This document shows, piece after piece, positions 13,681 through 27,584 of a stretch of 64,000 nt of DNA. Source of the stretch: Manduca sexta (lineage: Eukaryota; Arthropoda; Insecta; Lepidoptera; Sphingidae); assembly GCF_014839805.1 (NCBI RefSeq), contig NC_051138.1, forward strand, positions 6,136,983-6,200,982, in the 5' to 3' direction. The position numbers and the translations under genes were made by a program. The notes below the pieces were generated by a model. It did no database searches and was not told the origin of the DNA. It saw nothing but the letters and a program-made list of their open reading frames with translations. Within the stretch, counting starts at the first letter, position 1, and each line of letters starts with the position of its first letter.

Positions 13681-14624
13681 ATTAAAGATTAGGTAATCCA
13701 TATAATAGTCGTAAGTAAATGTCGTAAGTCAGAAAAATATATACACAAAAGGTCAGGTAACATATGCTCCGTGGATAAACTAATATTCCGTCATACTATC
13801 TTAGAAGTTTTATTAGAGTTTCGTCTTTTCAGATATGTTAGTACCTATGAGTTTCTTATGAGGGCGATTAAAACTAGGTAAAAGAACGTCCAATAATTGC
13901 TTATAGCAATAACAAGTAGGCACTGCAATATTAAACTTAATTAGGCACGTAGGTTCTTTCTACCGTACATTATTGCAGTCCATACTTAACCTCAAAATAA
14001 CCGCGCTATATAAATTCTGATTATTCCGAACTCCCATCGAATATCCAATTGTTTTCAATTTGTATGAAAATTAGGATATAATCCTTATAGTTTAGTGTGA
14101 AGGTTTTGTACAGACGCAAGCGTAGCCCAACTTTCATACAAAAATGGGCATTCTCCTTTCATCCAATTGTGTTAAGCACTACTGCGTTTAATTCTAACTA
14201 ACATCCATATATACAAACATTTGTATTTATAATATAAGTAAGATTTAATATTAATAAGAATAAGAAGGTTGACATGTTGCACTTTTATAATATTTCTGTA
14301 TAAGGATTGAAGTAAGATAGATAGTTAAATATTTACAGGAACTCAATTTTTTTATATAAACTAAAATTATCAGTTACATAATAAGTTTGCTTATAAAGTA
14401 CGACGTATAACCGCCTTTCTCGGCAGTTATTAGACGAGACTTCAATCCATCAATAATTAATTATAACCAATCTATATCATCTTTCCTTTCCTAATTGTCT
14501 AATTAAATGAGTTAGCCACAACGTCGCCGTCGGGACGCAAATTGCCTGCCAAACCCACTTACATATTATACTGGTTATATAAAGCCTAATGGTAATTGGA
14601 CTAAATGCACTATCGCTTTATAGG
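13681..14624. other. non-genic stretch
   Basis: No gene or repeat was recognised. Confidence 0.5.
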
Positions 14625-14930
14625 TATTGTTCGTAGCTTCGCCTACATGCAAAGCCTTTTTTTGTATAAACGTCCCTAGAAGATTTTTAATAGCGCCACC
14701 TATGAGATAACTGCGCTATCTAAAAATCGAATTAAAAAATTATATTATTACCCATGGGAATAGATTACTGGAATAAAAAGAAGTTTATTTGTTAATCCAT
14801 GATATGGTCTACGCGTGTGTCAAATTTTATCCAAATCCATTCAGCTGTTTCTACGTTTACTTTTAACAAACATCCAAACATCGAAACTTTTCACAAACAT
14901 ATGTATTTATTATATTATTGAGCAGAGAGA
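14625..14930 (-). repeat. RTE-like repeat J, copy 2
   Basis: The segment includes 'cagctgtttctacgtttac', whose reverse complement matches 27628-27690 ('gtaaactcataaacagctg'). Another block is shared with 12250-12330. This is the conserved non-coding part of an RTE-like family common in moth genomes. No ORF remains. Confidence 0.6.
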
Positions 14931-15199
14931 TGTAATAATTATTCGAAGACGCGCAGATCCCTTTTATTCTTAAATAACATCAAACGTAGAGTACTGAGAA
15001 TTGAATAAATAAATAAAATCTTTATTGTTAAAAACGTAGCAAATAAATTTGTTTAACATCTCGTCTGAACTTTGTTATGAGATTCTCAGAAGCCTGTTTT
15101 TCCAACTAAGAACCTATTATTCAAATCCGCCAAAGAAAATCAGCACTAAATATTGTATTATATTCTGGTCATACCTTTGTTACAAATCTAAATGACATT
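14931..15199. other. short spacer with AAATAAAT-type tail
   Basis: The tract at 15003-15030 (aataaataaataaaatctt) looks like the tail of an old LINE or SINE, but I cannot assign a body. The LINE below starts soon after. Confidence 0.4.
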
Positions 15200-15501
15200 T
15201 ATGGTCGCCATTTTTGAATTTGTAGAGCGCTGTCCCTCTCGTGTGTTGGAGACTGCAGTGATTGGGAATGAACTTGTGACGGATTGAAGAAATTATAAAC
15301 ATCGAAAAAGTCGACAACGTGCGTCTTAGACTTTAACTCGAGCCTTGTGACTCGGTGCGAGCGGCGTGGCGTTCCGTCTGTGTGTTAATGCCGTTAGGCC
15401 AACTACAAGTGGGCGAAGCGTTGCAAATTACTTTACCATAATCGAAACAACTATATAATTTCACTCTATTATCGTATAATATTGTTATTGACTGCCGCGA
15501 A

Positions 15502-16506
15502 ATGCTTCGATCACCTAACGCTAAATGCCAATCGAATCCAGATATTTCAAATTTTTCTGGGACTGTGTCAAGTGCTTCTCAGAGAAAACGAAAACAACCA
15601 GAGTCCGAATTTGGTGATGCTATTGCAACACTTTCTCAAGAATTAATAAAAAAGCTTGACGACTGGAGAGTGGAGTTGCATGGGGCGATATCTAGAGTGG
15701 CAGAAAATATCTCAAATATCCAATCAGATCTAGCTACAATATCTCAGGTAACCACTGAAATTAAGGAAGAATTAAATTCGTTATGCTCGAATCATACTGC
15801 GCTAGCTCAAAAAGTATATGATCAGGGCCTCAAAATTCAAGGACTGACTAATGATGTTACATCTCTTACAAAATTTCAGTTCAGTACACCATGGATCAAC
15901 AAGTAGATCTAAATAAACGAATGGATATCGTCTGTGAGCGCCGCGGAAATATAGATGATACAAATAATTTTGCAGGACTCATCGAATCCACATTGGACGC
16001 ATTGGAACAGCAAGCTCGTCAATGCAATTTGGAGCTGTGTAACGTTCCCGAGAAGCGAAGTGAAAATCTTTTGATCCTTATGGAAAGTATTAGCTCCAAA
16101 ATAATTTTTTCTTTGTGTCAAAAAGACATTATTGCTATTTCATATTCATAAAGTACCTTATGCACACAAAGAAAGTAAGAATCCTAAAAACATAATAGTG
16201 AAATTGAGCTCCCGTGTACTTCGAGATAATCTTCTAAGTGCTTACCGTTTGGCAAAAGGTTTGAATACTGGCCAGTTAGGATTTGCTGGTGCTCCGCATC
16301 ACATTTATATGCACGAACATCTTACGTTAAAGAACAAATTATTATTTCGTCGCTGTCGGGAAGCCGCTAGCAAGAACGGATATAAATATGTTTGGGTTAA
16401 ACATGCAACAATCCTTGTGCGTGAAACTGATTCTGTGCAGGCTATTGCCATACGAACGGAATCAGACATCGCCAAGATCAAACCCAGGGCTAATAAGGCG
16501 CAGTAG
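15502..16506 (+). pseudogene. LINE ORF1 pseudogene (coiled coil plus FP-like domain)
   Basis: ORF1 protein binds LINE RNA and acts as a nucleic-acid chaperone. Three open segments cover it. 15502-15906 starts at ATG in a ccgcgaaATG context and is predicted coiled coil, with heptad-like Leu/Ile spacing after a basic KRKQ stretch. 15891-16151 continues with 'LEQQARQCNLELCNVPE', the entry motif of the baculovirus FP / LINE ORF1 domain. 16132-16506 holds the C-terminal half ('NPKNIIVKLSSRVLRDN', 'LTLKNKLLFRRCREAA'). Frameshifts lie near 15890 and near 16135. An intact protein of this type would be roughly 320-340 residues, and the summed segments agree with that. Confidence 0.82.
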
Positions 16507-16749
16507 CGTAATATACTTTCCCCTATTTGTTACAATTCTAGAGTTCATTAGAATCTATATTTTTAAAGATTTCCTCATTGTTGTCGGAATATTCCTTGGA
16601 TCCTCTGAAGTATGTTGTTACATATATTGGTGCAATTATTGTTTTATAAAATGCCTTAAGGTAACATATTGTAATCTGGACTTAAGCCTTACTTTAACTC
16701 AAATATTCATTAAAACCATTCGATGCTTTATACTACTTAACTTGCGTGG

Positions 16750-19642
16750 TGTCAGATAATATAGAAATTTATTATCAGAATTGTAGGGGTATTCGTTCGA
16801 AATTAATTACTTTGTACATGAACATACTGTCACATTGTTACGATATAATTATTTTAACAGAGACCTGGCTGACACCACAAATATATGACAGCGAGTTTAT
16901 CGATGCGATCGTAATCGCACAGTAACCAACAAAAAGGACGGTGGTGGAGTTCTTATAGCGGTGCTAAAAAATCTGCGTCCTACTTATTTACCTATGGACG
17001 GTGCAACTAACCCACACGCCGATAATATTTTCATTCAATTAAAAGCTAATGAAAATAAATATTTGATTAGCGCTGTATACGCTCCGCCACATTCACTTGT
17101 GGCAGTATATACATCTCACTTTGAGATGGCTCAAACACTAATAGAGTCATATGGATTTAACAAGTTTTACCTATTCGGTGATTATAATGTTCTCGATCTT
17201 GTGTGGCTCCCCATAATGAATGATGAAGGAAGGACGGCGTTAACATGCAAAGGATCTTCTTTGGTTCATAAAGTCATAGAAAACTTTATGAACCTGCTTG
17301 GTGCCTTTCAATATAATACTATCGTGAACATTAAAGGGCGAATACTCGACTTAATAATAACAACGCAACGACGTTAGTTCTATCAAAGCGCCTTCATGTA
17401 CATTATTACCTTGTGACAAATATCATCCTCCCTTCTGTACCGACGTGGAATTCAAAATGTTACCAATGCTAAAAGTTACAAACAATACTCAAATATAATT
17501 ACTATAAAGCTGACTATATACTTATTAATGAAGAATTAAATAAAATAAATTGGGATCAATTATTCCGTGGATTATCTGGTGAGAATTGTATAGATATATT
17601 TTACGATAAGATTTTTAGTGCAATTAAAAATCACACTCCAATGTCTAAATCACGTTCTTCAAAATTTCCTACTTGGTTCTCTAACTCGCTTATTCGAATT
17701 TTTAAAAACAAAAATAGAGCCTGGATAAAATGGAAGATCTACGGTAATATATGTGATTATGAACAATTTTCTGTCTTGCGTAACGGATTTCAAATAATAT
17801 GTAAAGATAATTACAAAAGATACATTAACTGTGTGGAGGATAATATTAAAAAAAATATAAAACATTTGTGGTCTTTCATATCCGCTCGTAAGGGTGGCGC
17901 TGTCTTTCCATCAACAATGTTCTATGGGAACCAAAGATCTAGGAACCCAGATGAAATATGCAACATGTTCATGGCCTTTTTCCAATCAGTATATGAGCCA
18001 TCTATCTACTTTAACTGCAATGATATGGGAACCCCCTGACGAATACAACGAGAATTGTGTTCTTGTATCCAATATAACGTTCAGTCCAAATCAAGTTTTA
18101 CGAGGTTTAAAATCTTTACATCCATCCAAAGGCCCAGGACCAGACTCCTTATCTCCTTACTTTCTTAAAATGACGACTAATAGTATCTACGTTCCACTAT
18201 ATCTTATTTTTAACAGATGCATATCAGAGGGTTCATTTCCAGAAATTTGGAAAAAGCAAACATTACACCTGTACATAAAAGCGGATCCAAACAAGACATT
18301 CAAAATTATCGTCCTATATCTCTTTTATCTGCCTTGTCGAAGCTTTTCGAAAGATTAGTCTATAATAATATCCACAAAATCATATACAAAATAATTATTG
18401 AACAACAACATGGGTTCATCAAACGAAAGTCCACAACCACAAATTTAGTTCTATTCACAAATTACTTGTTTAATCAAATGGACAGACAAGTACAAGTGGA
18501 CGCAGTCTACACATATTTTCGTAAAGCATTCGACAAGGTGGACCATGAATTGCTGTTGCGTAAAATCGCTTATAATGGTATACGTGGCGATTTGCACCGC
18601 TGGTTCTCTTCTTATGTCTCAAATAGATCTCAAAGTGGCGTTATTAAAGGTGTTCGTTCAGCATCTATTACAGTTACTTCTGGAGTACCCCTTGGCTCGA
18701 TTCTTGGTCCCCTTTTATTTATTTTGTTTGTGAATGACATAAGTAAATGTTTTAGACACTGTAAATTCCTACTCTATGCAGACGACGTAAAAATATACAG
18801 ACCTGTAAGTAAGCTGTCTGATTCTCGTCTGTTCCAGGAGGACTTAGATCGTTTTTCTGATTATTGTACTCTAAATAAACTGCACTTAAACATCTCTAAG
18901 TGTGTAACTGTGTCGTTCACAAAAAATAAAAACGTCATACATAACATGTATCACTTGAACAAATCACCTCTATCAAGAGTTAATTCTGTAAGGGATCTCG
19001 GGGTACTACTCGATGATAGACTACATCTTAATCAACATATCAATAACGTCATTAATAACGCCTCGCCATCGTATGTATGGTTTTGTGATGAGGGCTACAA
19101 CCAATTTTGTTCGACCATGCACTTATATTCATCTGTATAAGTCCTTAGTTAGATCTCATCTAGAGTACGCCGTACCTGTCTGGAACCCATATTATAATAA
19201 ATATATGGAATCCTTAGAAAGGGTTCAACATAAATTTCTTAAATCCATATATTACCGTTGTTCTCGAACATCCCCTACTTTCCCTACCTTACCCCCATAT
19301 AAAGATTTACTTATTACTCATAATTTGATAAGTCTTAAGTCCAGACGATTACTTTTAGAAATGATGTTTCTTTTTGATATCTGTAATAACAGGTATGATT
19401 ATTCTGCCTCATCTAACAATTTATTTTATATTGTTCCTAGAACTAATGTTAGGCGCCAAGTGCGCTCTAGAAGTCTTTTTGCACTTACTCCTTGTCGTAC
19501 TAATGCAGGATTTCGTGCACCTCTTCGTCGTATAAGTAAAAGTTATAATGATTATTTCACTGACATTGACTTGTTTAATATGTCTTCCAGTGCGTTTCGT
19601 AGCGCCCTGATCCACAACATCAAGGTTTCAGACACATTTTGA
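16750..19642 (+). pseudogene. LINE ORF2 pseudogene (AP endonuclease and reverse transcriptase)
   Basis: The order is N-terminal endonuclease, linker, reverse transcriptase, C-terminal domain. Endonuclease pieces include 'YYQNCRGIRSKL' near 16770, 'ILTETWL' near 16850, 'DGGGVLIAV' near 16940 and 'FGDYNV' near 17180, where the usual motif is GDFN. The RT contains 'NYRPISLLS', 'FRKAFDKVDH', 'GVPLGSILGPLLFILFVND' and YADD. The 3' part ('HLEYAVPVWNP') is the usual post-RT region. Frameshifts or in-frame breaks lie near 16905, 17370, 17490, 18025, 18250 and 19065. With this many lesions the gene is dead. Function would be target-primed reverse transcription in the nucleus. Confidence 0.88.
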
Positions 19643-19829
19643 GAATATTACCAGGATTTGAAATAAACAGACTTGTTCCCTCTTACTCGCTAAATTAAAA
19701 AAAAAATATATTTTTATATATGCTGTGGATAACGGTGCTGGTTGCGCATTTACAGATTCGTTTTTATTTATTTATTTTAGATTTTATAATGTGTAACTGT
19801 TTGTTATCCTAAATAAATAAAAAAAAAGA

Positions 19830-20493
19830 CATCCCAGATAATGGCGGTTTAATAGTAAGATTAATATCTAGGTCGAATCTTATGGGAAGTTACGGCCGGG
19901 TTCAATAACATGATACTGCTCGAAAAGTTGTAGAATAGCCTTTACCGCTTTGGTATTAAAGATTAATTCAAAGCTAAACTAAAACATAATTATTTCATAT
20001 TCAGTTTCATTTATTATTCCCAAGGTATAATAAATGATAAAATACACATAGCATATTGTTAAAGTAAATACTTCGTTAATCTAACACATACAACAAAAGC
20101 CTCTCCACGAAATTAGCTTAATCGCCTTTATTGAAGCATATCTTGTACACATCTTTCAACTTATATAAGGTGTTCGTGTAATGTGCCATTTTCAGGTAAT
20201 CTTCATAATTACCGCTATTTCGCGTAACGACCGTCACCGTTCTGCTAATCTCGCTTCTTAGACGTGCGCAACTATATTATGAGCTTTTTCTTGAACGAGT
20301 TCTTCACATTTGCTTTTTTAGGCCTGTTCTTAGCCTGGTTTTATTAGTCTCTATTAAGGTCTGGCGGCACCTAAGCTTAGGTATAATATGATAAACACGT
20401 TGGTTCTATTTTGTAAGTTATAATAACTGGATTTCGAAATCGAAATTTGAAAATTAATCTAAAAAAACGGAAATTATAGTATCTAGTCAGAGA
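19830..20493. other. non-genic stretch
   Basis: Nothing was recognised between the LINE tail and the MITE. Confidence 0.5.
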
Positions 20494-20694
20494 GCCCTAT
20501 TCCGTCTATAGGGGTAAATCCGTCATTTTGCAATTACGGGCGTTCAATTCAAAGGACAACTTTGATAGTTATTTGATTTGATTAGTAAGAGGTAAAAAAT
20601 CCCTTATTTACCTATACCGCCATCGAAGTTGTCCTTCGATGAGAACGCCCGTGATTATGTAAAGACGGATATAACCTCGTAAACGGAATAGGGC
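20494..20694. mobile_element. MITE candidate with roughly 55-bp terminal inverted repeats
   Basis: The left end, GCCCTATTCCGT, is inverted at the right end (acggaatagggc). Pairing continues imperfectly through 'ccgtc...gcaattacgggcgttc' and its counterpart 'gaacgcccgtgattatgt...gacgg'. The unit is 201 bp and non-coding. I could not settle a target-site duplication, so the superfamily is open. Confidence 0.75.
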
Positions 20695-23618
20695 CCCTGA
20701 TCTTATAAAGGATTGTAGGTAATATGCGAAATGAAAGTGGTCGTTTGAGAAACTACGAAAACTAACAGTGCTTTATCAAATTTTCAAATTAACCCGCACA
20801 AAGTAGTTGATATTGGTACTTAAAACTCGTACTGCATTAATTCGTTGTAAGTGTTCACCTTATCTTCATAATAATCTTTTTACATACTGGAGAGTGGAGT
20901 TTTGGCGCGCCTCTCCTCATGCATAATTAATATAAACGGTCAAAATAAGCAATTTGGACACAGCGGCACTGGTTTGCGGCGTCATTAAGTTTTAATGCAT
21001 AGTATTTAGTGTACTATTTTGGACGATTGTTGCACAGACATCATCCGACGGAACTGAACTTACTGTTTAAGTAAGACGTTAAAGTTTTTATTGCAGAGGG
21101 TTTAGTGTTTAAGTTTATTGGTGTGTCTATGAGATTTCATATTACGGTCATTAAGAATGGTGGCTACGAGCGTGGCAATACTTCTTTTGACGATAGTTCT
21201 TTGAGAGCATCCATACAAGTTTTAGGTACACAAATATGTCGAATCAAATATGTTTAGTGTTAGAGTTCTACGAATACATTAATAAACATTAAATTTATAA
21301 TAACTTGTTTATTTCAAGGCGTACATTCATATCTGCGTCTTGTGGTCCTTTTGCTCCTGACCACGACGGTAACCTAGTTTCGGATTACAACCCGAATTTT
21401 GAACTTTAGACCTTTCGTGATAGAATTGAATATGCCCATAAATATATGGCTTACAAGGCTAAGCAACCCATGACAAAATCTTAAAAATATTTTATATTTC
21501 CTAACTATGCAATTTATATTTTTATCTGTACTATAGCTATAAACGTGCAATCTATTATATTATTCTATCTTAATGCTTTCAGACAAATGTAATCTCGCAA
21601 TCCAATTACAAATATCTTTAGATATTGTAATAAAGGACAATGCCTCCGTAAATACTAGTTAAAGTATACTTTTCATATAGAATGGACATTTGCACGCATC
21701 CTCAAGCCAGTCACGTCCCGAGGCTCTGAAAAACACAGCTGCGAGTAGCACGCATCAACGGCGAGAAAGGTCGCGTGAACCGATAGAGTTAATAAATCTT
21801 TGGGTCTTCTCGACCATGCGGGTGTAAACGTGATCAATGACTTGGCTTCCTTTCACAACACGTAACATCACTACATACATACCTTTAAACCCAAAGAGTT
21901 TATGAATTTTTTTTACATACAAATAATAGGCAAGGACAAAAAAAAACTATTCTAGTTTTTTTTTTCTTATAGCCTATTGAAATTTAATATCTTCATTTAA
22001 AATTATAACATTTTGTTTCTTTAACCTTCGATGAAGAGTTCCAAATTTAAATAAAGTTTATGGTATAATTTCGAACACCGGGCGAACACTATTTAAAGTT
22101 TGTTTGTATTTTCCATCTGACTGAAATTATTTACTAAATAATATACATATTACAAATGTGAAAGTCAGTTACGTTTTCACGGCTGAACAGTTGAGTTGAT
22201 TTCAACGGCTGGTTGCTTTTGGGGCGTCAGCGGATCAGTAATTCAAACAACAGGTCGATATTCATTTGGCTCATTATCACGCCGATGGTGTGATCATTTT
22301 TATTTTTCTAATGTTTTTTTTTTTAAATAATAACCTATATATACAAATCTTACATCACGTCGCGTCGGTGCGTGTCAGCCGTCGAGGGCGTGCGATAATT
22401 ATTCAATAAAAGGCGTCATTTGTCAACGCTGTCCAAATGTCAGCAAGTCTACACAGTGATGACTAATGCGACAATGTTCCAACCATTTGGCTCGAATCCT
22501 CTTATTGCCTACGTTTTTACCTGGTGTCGTATCATTATTCAATCCATTGTAGTACAACGCTTGCTTTGTTCGCGTCTGTTGTATTAAATTTTGTTATTAG
22601 TCAGATTTGTACAGGCGAAGTTTGTTTATAAGCCGTCTATCAAGTTTATCGATCGAATTAACGTCTGACCAACTTCAGAATTAACGCGCCGCGTCATTGA
22701 TTTAATAATAACTCTCCAACTATAACTGTTAGTAACATATTAGACAGAATAAGTGATCGAAGTTCCCGACTTCATATCGCTTAAGTTTGACACGAACAGA
22801 TTCTCTAATAGGCGAAATCATTTACAGCGCCGCTGCTCTCAAATATATATTCTATGTCCTATATATTTAGATTTATTTTACGTATTCATTTCTTAATGTT
22901 ATTTTCGTCGCGATTTTAACAAGAATTTAGATTAAAAGACTGAATCCAATTTTGCAACACAAAAATTGTAGGTATATATATAATATATATATTTGGTACT
23001 AGACCAGAATTTACGCTTTTATATATTTCCTTGCTACAAAATTGGATGCACGTGGAAGGTTTACATGGAATTGAATATACTGCTTGGTCACGCGTCTACG
23101 TGAGAACTGGTCAATTCAATATCGAACTTTATTCTAAGTTATTGTCTTCCAGGGTTTCCGAGTTTGGACTTTAAATTTCCCGACGGAACGTATTATTCAC
23201 GCTTGCTTATTTCGAGTAACATTCTGTTACTATGTTATAAAAGGTAAAATAAGTTTTCACTGATCTGACAGTTTATTTGTGGTTTGGGTAGATTTAGTGC
23301 AAGTTACTTTTTATGAATACTTTTATTAGCCTATAACTACAGGCAAGTTAAAAGTTAATAATTTTCACGCGTATTTTACATTAAACACCTTCTAAATTCC
23401 AATTGTTTTTGAAAATATTACAAACGATATTGTGTTTAATTCTATTGTAAACTACAATACAATATTTCTTTATTTCATACATAAACTCCATCCTATTTTA
23501 CTAAGAATAATATAAACGTAGTTATAATGCCTATACGAGACAACGTTAATATTTAATATAATTTTAAAAAACTTCAAACCATTTATTCTAAAACTATGGT
23601 AGTTTTGCTGGTATATAT
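20695..23618. other. non-genic stretch
   Basis: No gene was recognised. A slightly GC- and CpG-richer patch at 22340-22450 has no motif that I can name. AT microsatellite sequence occurs near 22975-22992. Confidence 0.5.
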
Positions 23619-23829
23619 ATTTTATATGCACCCGGATAGCGACTACCGTACACAAGGTGTTAAAAGCCATTCTGGCCTACATAAGTGTGTCACGTACCGG
23701 GATCAGCCTGTTTATATTCGCTTCCAACAGGCCGGCATAATTGTGTCGACTGCCGAGGGGTAACAATCAGTCGTTAATCGACATTCTATTGGACCCCACT
23801 CCACTTACCATCAGATGCAGTGGGGTCAC
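23619..23829 (-). repeat. dispersed repeat E, copy 1
   Basis: The reverse complement matches 63358-63570 over about 200 bp. Shared blocks include 'ggtaagtggagtggggtcca', 'tcgaca', 'attatgccggcctgtt' and 'acaaggtgtt'. The two copies are inverted and 39.5 kb apart. No coding content or clear termini. Confidence 0.75.
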
Positions 23830-24736
23830 TTAGTCGTGGACATATAAACAAAATAAAAAACGTTTATTCACATTTTACTTAAACCTAGTAATTACACCCA
23901 ACATTGCTACGAAGTTAATAAACTAATAACAATGGAAAATATACTTACACAAAGAAGGGCGAACTGTGGGAGGTCTCGATTGAAATTAACCACCTTTAGT
24001 GCCGCTCTTTATTACTTTTAGTCATGACATTGCATCGCAACATGTTCGTTGGTATTCATATTTATAATTAATATTCTAGACTCTAGGGGCTTGTATTTTA
24101 AGCCTACATTCTAGGAAATGGATTAAAATTCTTAACATTATGACTACGAAATGTTGTTTCATCGTAAGTTTAAGTACAGATATTCTTTATGGATTGGAGA
24201 GTAACATAGGTGAGCTTTAAACTGGAAAATGCATGGCTCCTGAGAGAATTTCTTCAGAAAAAGACGGCGGACGGAGCCGTTGGCAAATGGTTGTGAAAAA
24301 TAAATTTTAAAATACTGAGAACTTGAATGTCATATCTAGATTATGCGATTTTAAATACATTTTGTATATTTGATAGATGTGTAATAATTATAGTGTGCGT
24401 TACGGATAGGTTTGTTTAAACTTATATTAAATTCTCAAAGGATATGTTTAAAAATGAGTATAACATAAAATACCGTAACATTAAACAAAAAAATAGGTCG
24501 TAGTACTAATTGCGATTAATATTGTGACCTATTTATATATCCAATTTTTATAATATAACAATAACAAGTACGCGATATACCGAATAATCAGATAATAAAA
24601 CAGGAAGTGTGTACAATTATAATGAATCTGGCAGAATATTTAGATAGTACAATCAAATTTAAATGTATAAGTTCTTTTGTGTAGACTGGTTTGAATTTGT
24701 TATGTTGCGATATTAATTTCAAAGGATATAAGATCA
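23830..24736. other. non-genic stretch
   Basis: Nothing was recognised. Confidence 0.5.
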
Positions 24737-24889
24737 GGGACAGTAGCCAAGATGCCTTCCTACAATCGCTAACGCAAAAAGTAGAAAAATGTATATGAAT
24801 GAAATATTCTAACCATAAGTCTATCGGATATCATTCTCATACATAACGTTACCGTTTACGATTGTGGAAAGCCATCTTGTCTTCAGCCC
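24737..24889. mobile_element. MITE candidate, 153 bp
   Basis: The left end 'gggacagtagccaagatg...acaatcgctaacg' pairs with the inverted right end 'cgtttacgattgtggaaagccatcttgtc...gccc', with a few mismatches and one-base gaps, over about 38 bp. The interior is non-coding. Target-site duplication not determined. Confidence 0.55.
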
Positions 24890-26599
24890 AAGTCTATCTT
24901 ATAACAGTTTTAAATAAGAAATAACGATTTAATACATAGCTATATTATAAACAATAATTTAGGACTCAACTGCAACCAATCAAACCAAACGCAAACTAAA
25001 TAAAAATATTAATTGCAGTTGTGCTGAAAGGTAGAATACAGCAACTCCAAGCACAATGGTAATACGCCCAAAACATCGGAGCCGCTAGCAAGTTCAAAGA
25101 ATTCTCACTTTTGGCTGTCGGCAAAATAACATGTCAAGGTGTCTTTTCCAACCCACATTACCTAGCAATAGAGCCGCCAAAAAGTCGTCCTTGAGCTACT
25201 GTTTGCCAAATATTATTCGAGAACGCTCGCCAACGTGTCCGGCGGAACCGTAAAACCATCACGAGTCCATTCGAAAATACAAGAATTTTATTACTTTAAT
25301 GGTCTGATTTAACGACCCGGCACAAACACACGCGGGAGCACACGACTTTTTCATAATTACCAAGAGGGATAAGCTGAAAGGTAGTTACTCTCATGGGCAG
25401 CAGAAAGGAACCGCTCCAAAGCGAATACGCGCTCACCTCTTTGTTTCAGCTTTTTGCAGTGAACTAGTTGCCTTTTTTGTCTCTTTTTAATTTCCTTTAT
25501 GAGCTCACAATTGCCCTCATAATAGTATCGTACCTTTCATTAAGACTCATTTGAGCCTCTGAATGGTGGTCTCGCCTCATAATGGCTGGAAACGTTAGAC
25601 GTTGTACCCTTAAGCCTTTTGTATACGTTATGGCGTTCACTAGCTCTTTTTACTGGTCATTCATGTTTGGCCGTCTAGTTTCTATTAATAAGCACCCGCT
25701 GCACGCTTAATAAACGCTTTGAACCGTTCATTTAATTTTGTATTTCACTCTAGCTAAAAATACAAAACACGAAAATAAAAGTAAAAATCGTTGTATCATT
25801 TATTGTGTCGGAAATAATTTGTCTCCAAAATGATAAATGGCTGAAGTATCGAGAATGGTGCTTTAGGATCAACTTTCTCAATTATTAAGATGTTAAGGGA
25901 TGTCTTTAGGCGCTCGTTAAATTTTCTTTGAATTCGTTATTGCCTTTTGCGAATATTTACGCATTTTAATTCTTATAATATAAGGTTCTTTTTGGTAATT
26001 TGGGTGATGAAATTTTGTTTTTGTATGGTAGTAGTTTGCAGTCCTATGTAAGGTTTACGTGCGTTTATTCTCCATAACATCATTAATAACGGTGTAGACT
26101 GTAATGGGTGTACATTCGGAGTATATGCGGTTCTCTTGTTTGCGGTGTAAAAAGTAAGGCAATTATTACACAAAGCTCACTTCCATTCCGCTGCAGGATA
26201 TTTGTTTTGTAGAAACGTTTGCAACGTTCTGAAAGTAGGAAACGAATTCATTATTCCGTAATATGGTTCTTTAGTTGTCTGCTAAACATGTAAGTTATTG
26301 CCTTTTTTTTACAACTCCTGGATATATTAGACGCTTGGAAAAGTGTCCGTGTTTTAATACTGATTATATTTTATTAAACTTATAACAAAACTATGTAAAC
26401 TTAATTAAAGTTATTACTATATAAATCATCATTAAAATACCAACTGGTTAGTCATTTGAAACGACACTAAATACCAGAATATCAGTTTGTTATCCACGTC
26501 TCAACATCAACCAGAAAAAGACGCGAACTTTTTAAGGAATGAAGCAGAGTGCCAAAGTCGAGATGTAACGCTTTCAGACGGTCTCGAAGAAGCGGCAAA
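24890..26599. other. non-genic stretch
   Basis: No gene was recognised. The open frame 26487-26714 includes the repeated segment annotated next and is not supported as a gene. Confidence 0.5.
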
Positions 26600-26665
26600 G
26601 ATGAATGGCTTTCAATATGAAATTGAATTCTGCGGTTCATTGCTTTTCAATTTGTTCGAGCGAAC
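26600..26665 (+). repeat. short dispersed segment K, copy 1
   Basis: About 55 bp here (from 'atggctttcaatatgaaatt' to 'tttcaatttgtt') recurs inverted at 58266-58325 with only a few changes. Those changes are mostly non-synonymous in the frame that is open in both copies, so I read this as a non-coding repeat and not a conserved exon. Confidence 0.6.
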
Positions 26666-26714
26666 GTTCGACGCCGTTTACCCTCGATACCTCACAAGGT
26701 ATATTACACAATAG

Positions 26715-27584
26715 GCGCTGTGGCTTACTTAAAAACATAGAAATAAAATGGGAAAGCTATTGCGGGTAAATAATTACGTGTTTGCAAAAAATATCTCGCA
26801 CAAAATGTAACACGGCTACCTCGTTATACATAAATGCGTTCTAATTCGATGTTAATGGGTGGAAAATACACGTGATATTTGGAGGAATTAGGTTGTATTT
26901 TTATAGCTACACTTTGTATCTGCTGGGTAGAAGCAGAAATAAATTGATATTGGTAATTTTGTGTTATTTGTCTTCTAAAAGGGCATCTGTATACTCGCTT
27001 TGTATTCCAGTTTGAAAGACCTAGAGGGCGGTGTCGTTACTGATAATTTAATACGTTAAGGTGTTAAGGTTGAGCCAGTGCTGTGCAATGCTTTCTAATT
27101 CGAAGTTAAAGGTGATTGTTCTTCTATAAGTGTAAGAAGGTGAGACTCGTCCCACCTCATCTCATTATTCAACAGTATAAAAGAGAATCTATATTTTGGC
27201 ACATAAAACCACAACTTTCATACATAAGAAAACCCGCCGAAAACAATATTCAGACAAAATTGCTTTCCCGTCCCCAATTTTTTCTTTACTTTTTGAAACG
27301 CACCGATATACGTCATAATATATAGAACTAATTTTGGGACTAAAGCCATTTCGCTTTTCATTATTCCAAGCAGCTAGAGGGAAAACACCGGGCCCCGCTA
27401 TAATCGTTGAATCGTATTACCATTACAACTGTCCACGAAACGCCAGATGCTTCAAACAACTTTATTTCATGAATCGAAGACCTTGCCCCGGTATCGCGTA
27501 TACCTATCTCCGGTAAGTTTCAATAAATTGAATTATGGTTTGCGTTAGGGGATTGCAAATACGGAAAATCTAATCATATCTTAC
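26715..27584. other. non-genic stretch
   Basis: Nothing was recognised. Confidence 0.5.

Larger units (their letters stand above)
15200..19829 (+). mobile_element. decayed CR1/Jockey-group LINE (non-LTR retrotransposon)
   Basis: A 4.6-kb element with a roughly 300-bp 5' leader, ORF1, ORF2 and a 3' UTR that ends in an AAATAAATA8-type tail at about 19811-19829. The reverse transcriptase shows the YADD box at 18775-18786. ORF1 carries a baculovirus-FP-like domain, known from insect CR1-like LINEs. Both ORFs are split by several frameshifts and stops, so it is an inactive copy. No target-site duplication could be defined, so the 5' boundary is approximate. The exact clade (CR1, Daphne, L2 or Jockey) would need a phylogeny. 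Confidence 0.88.
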
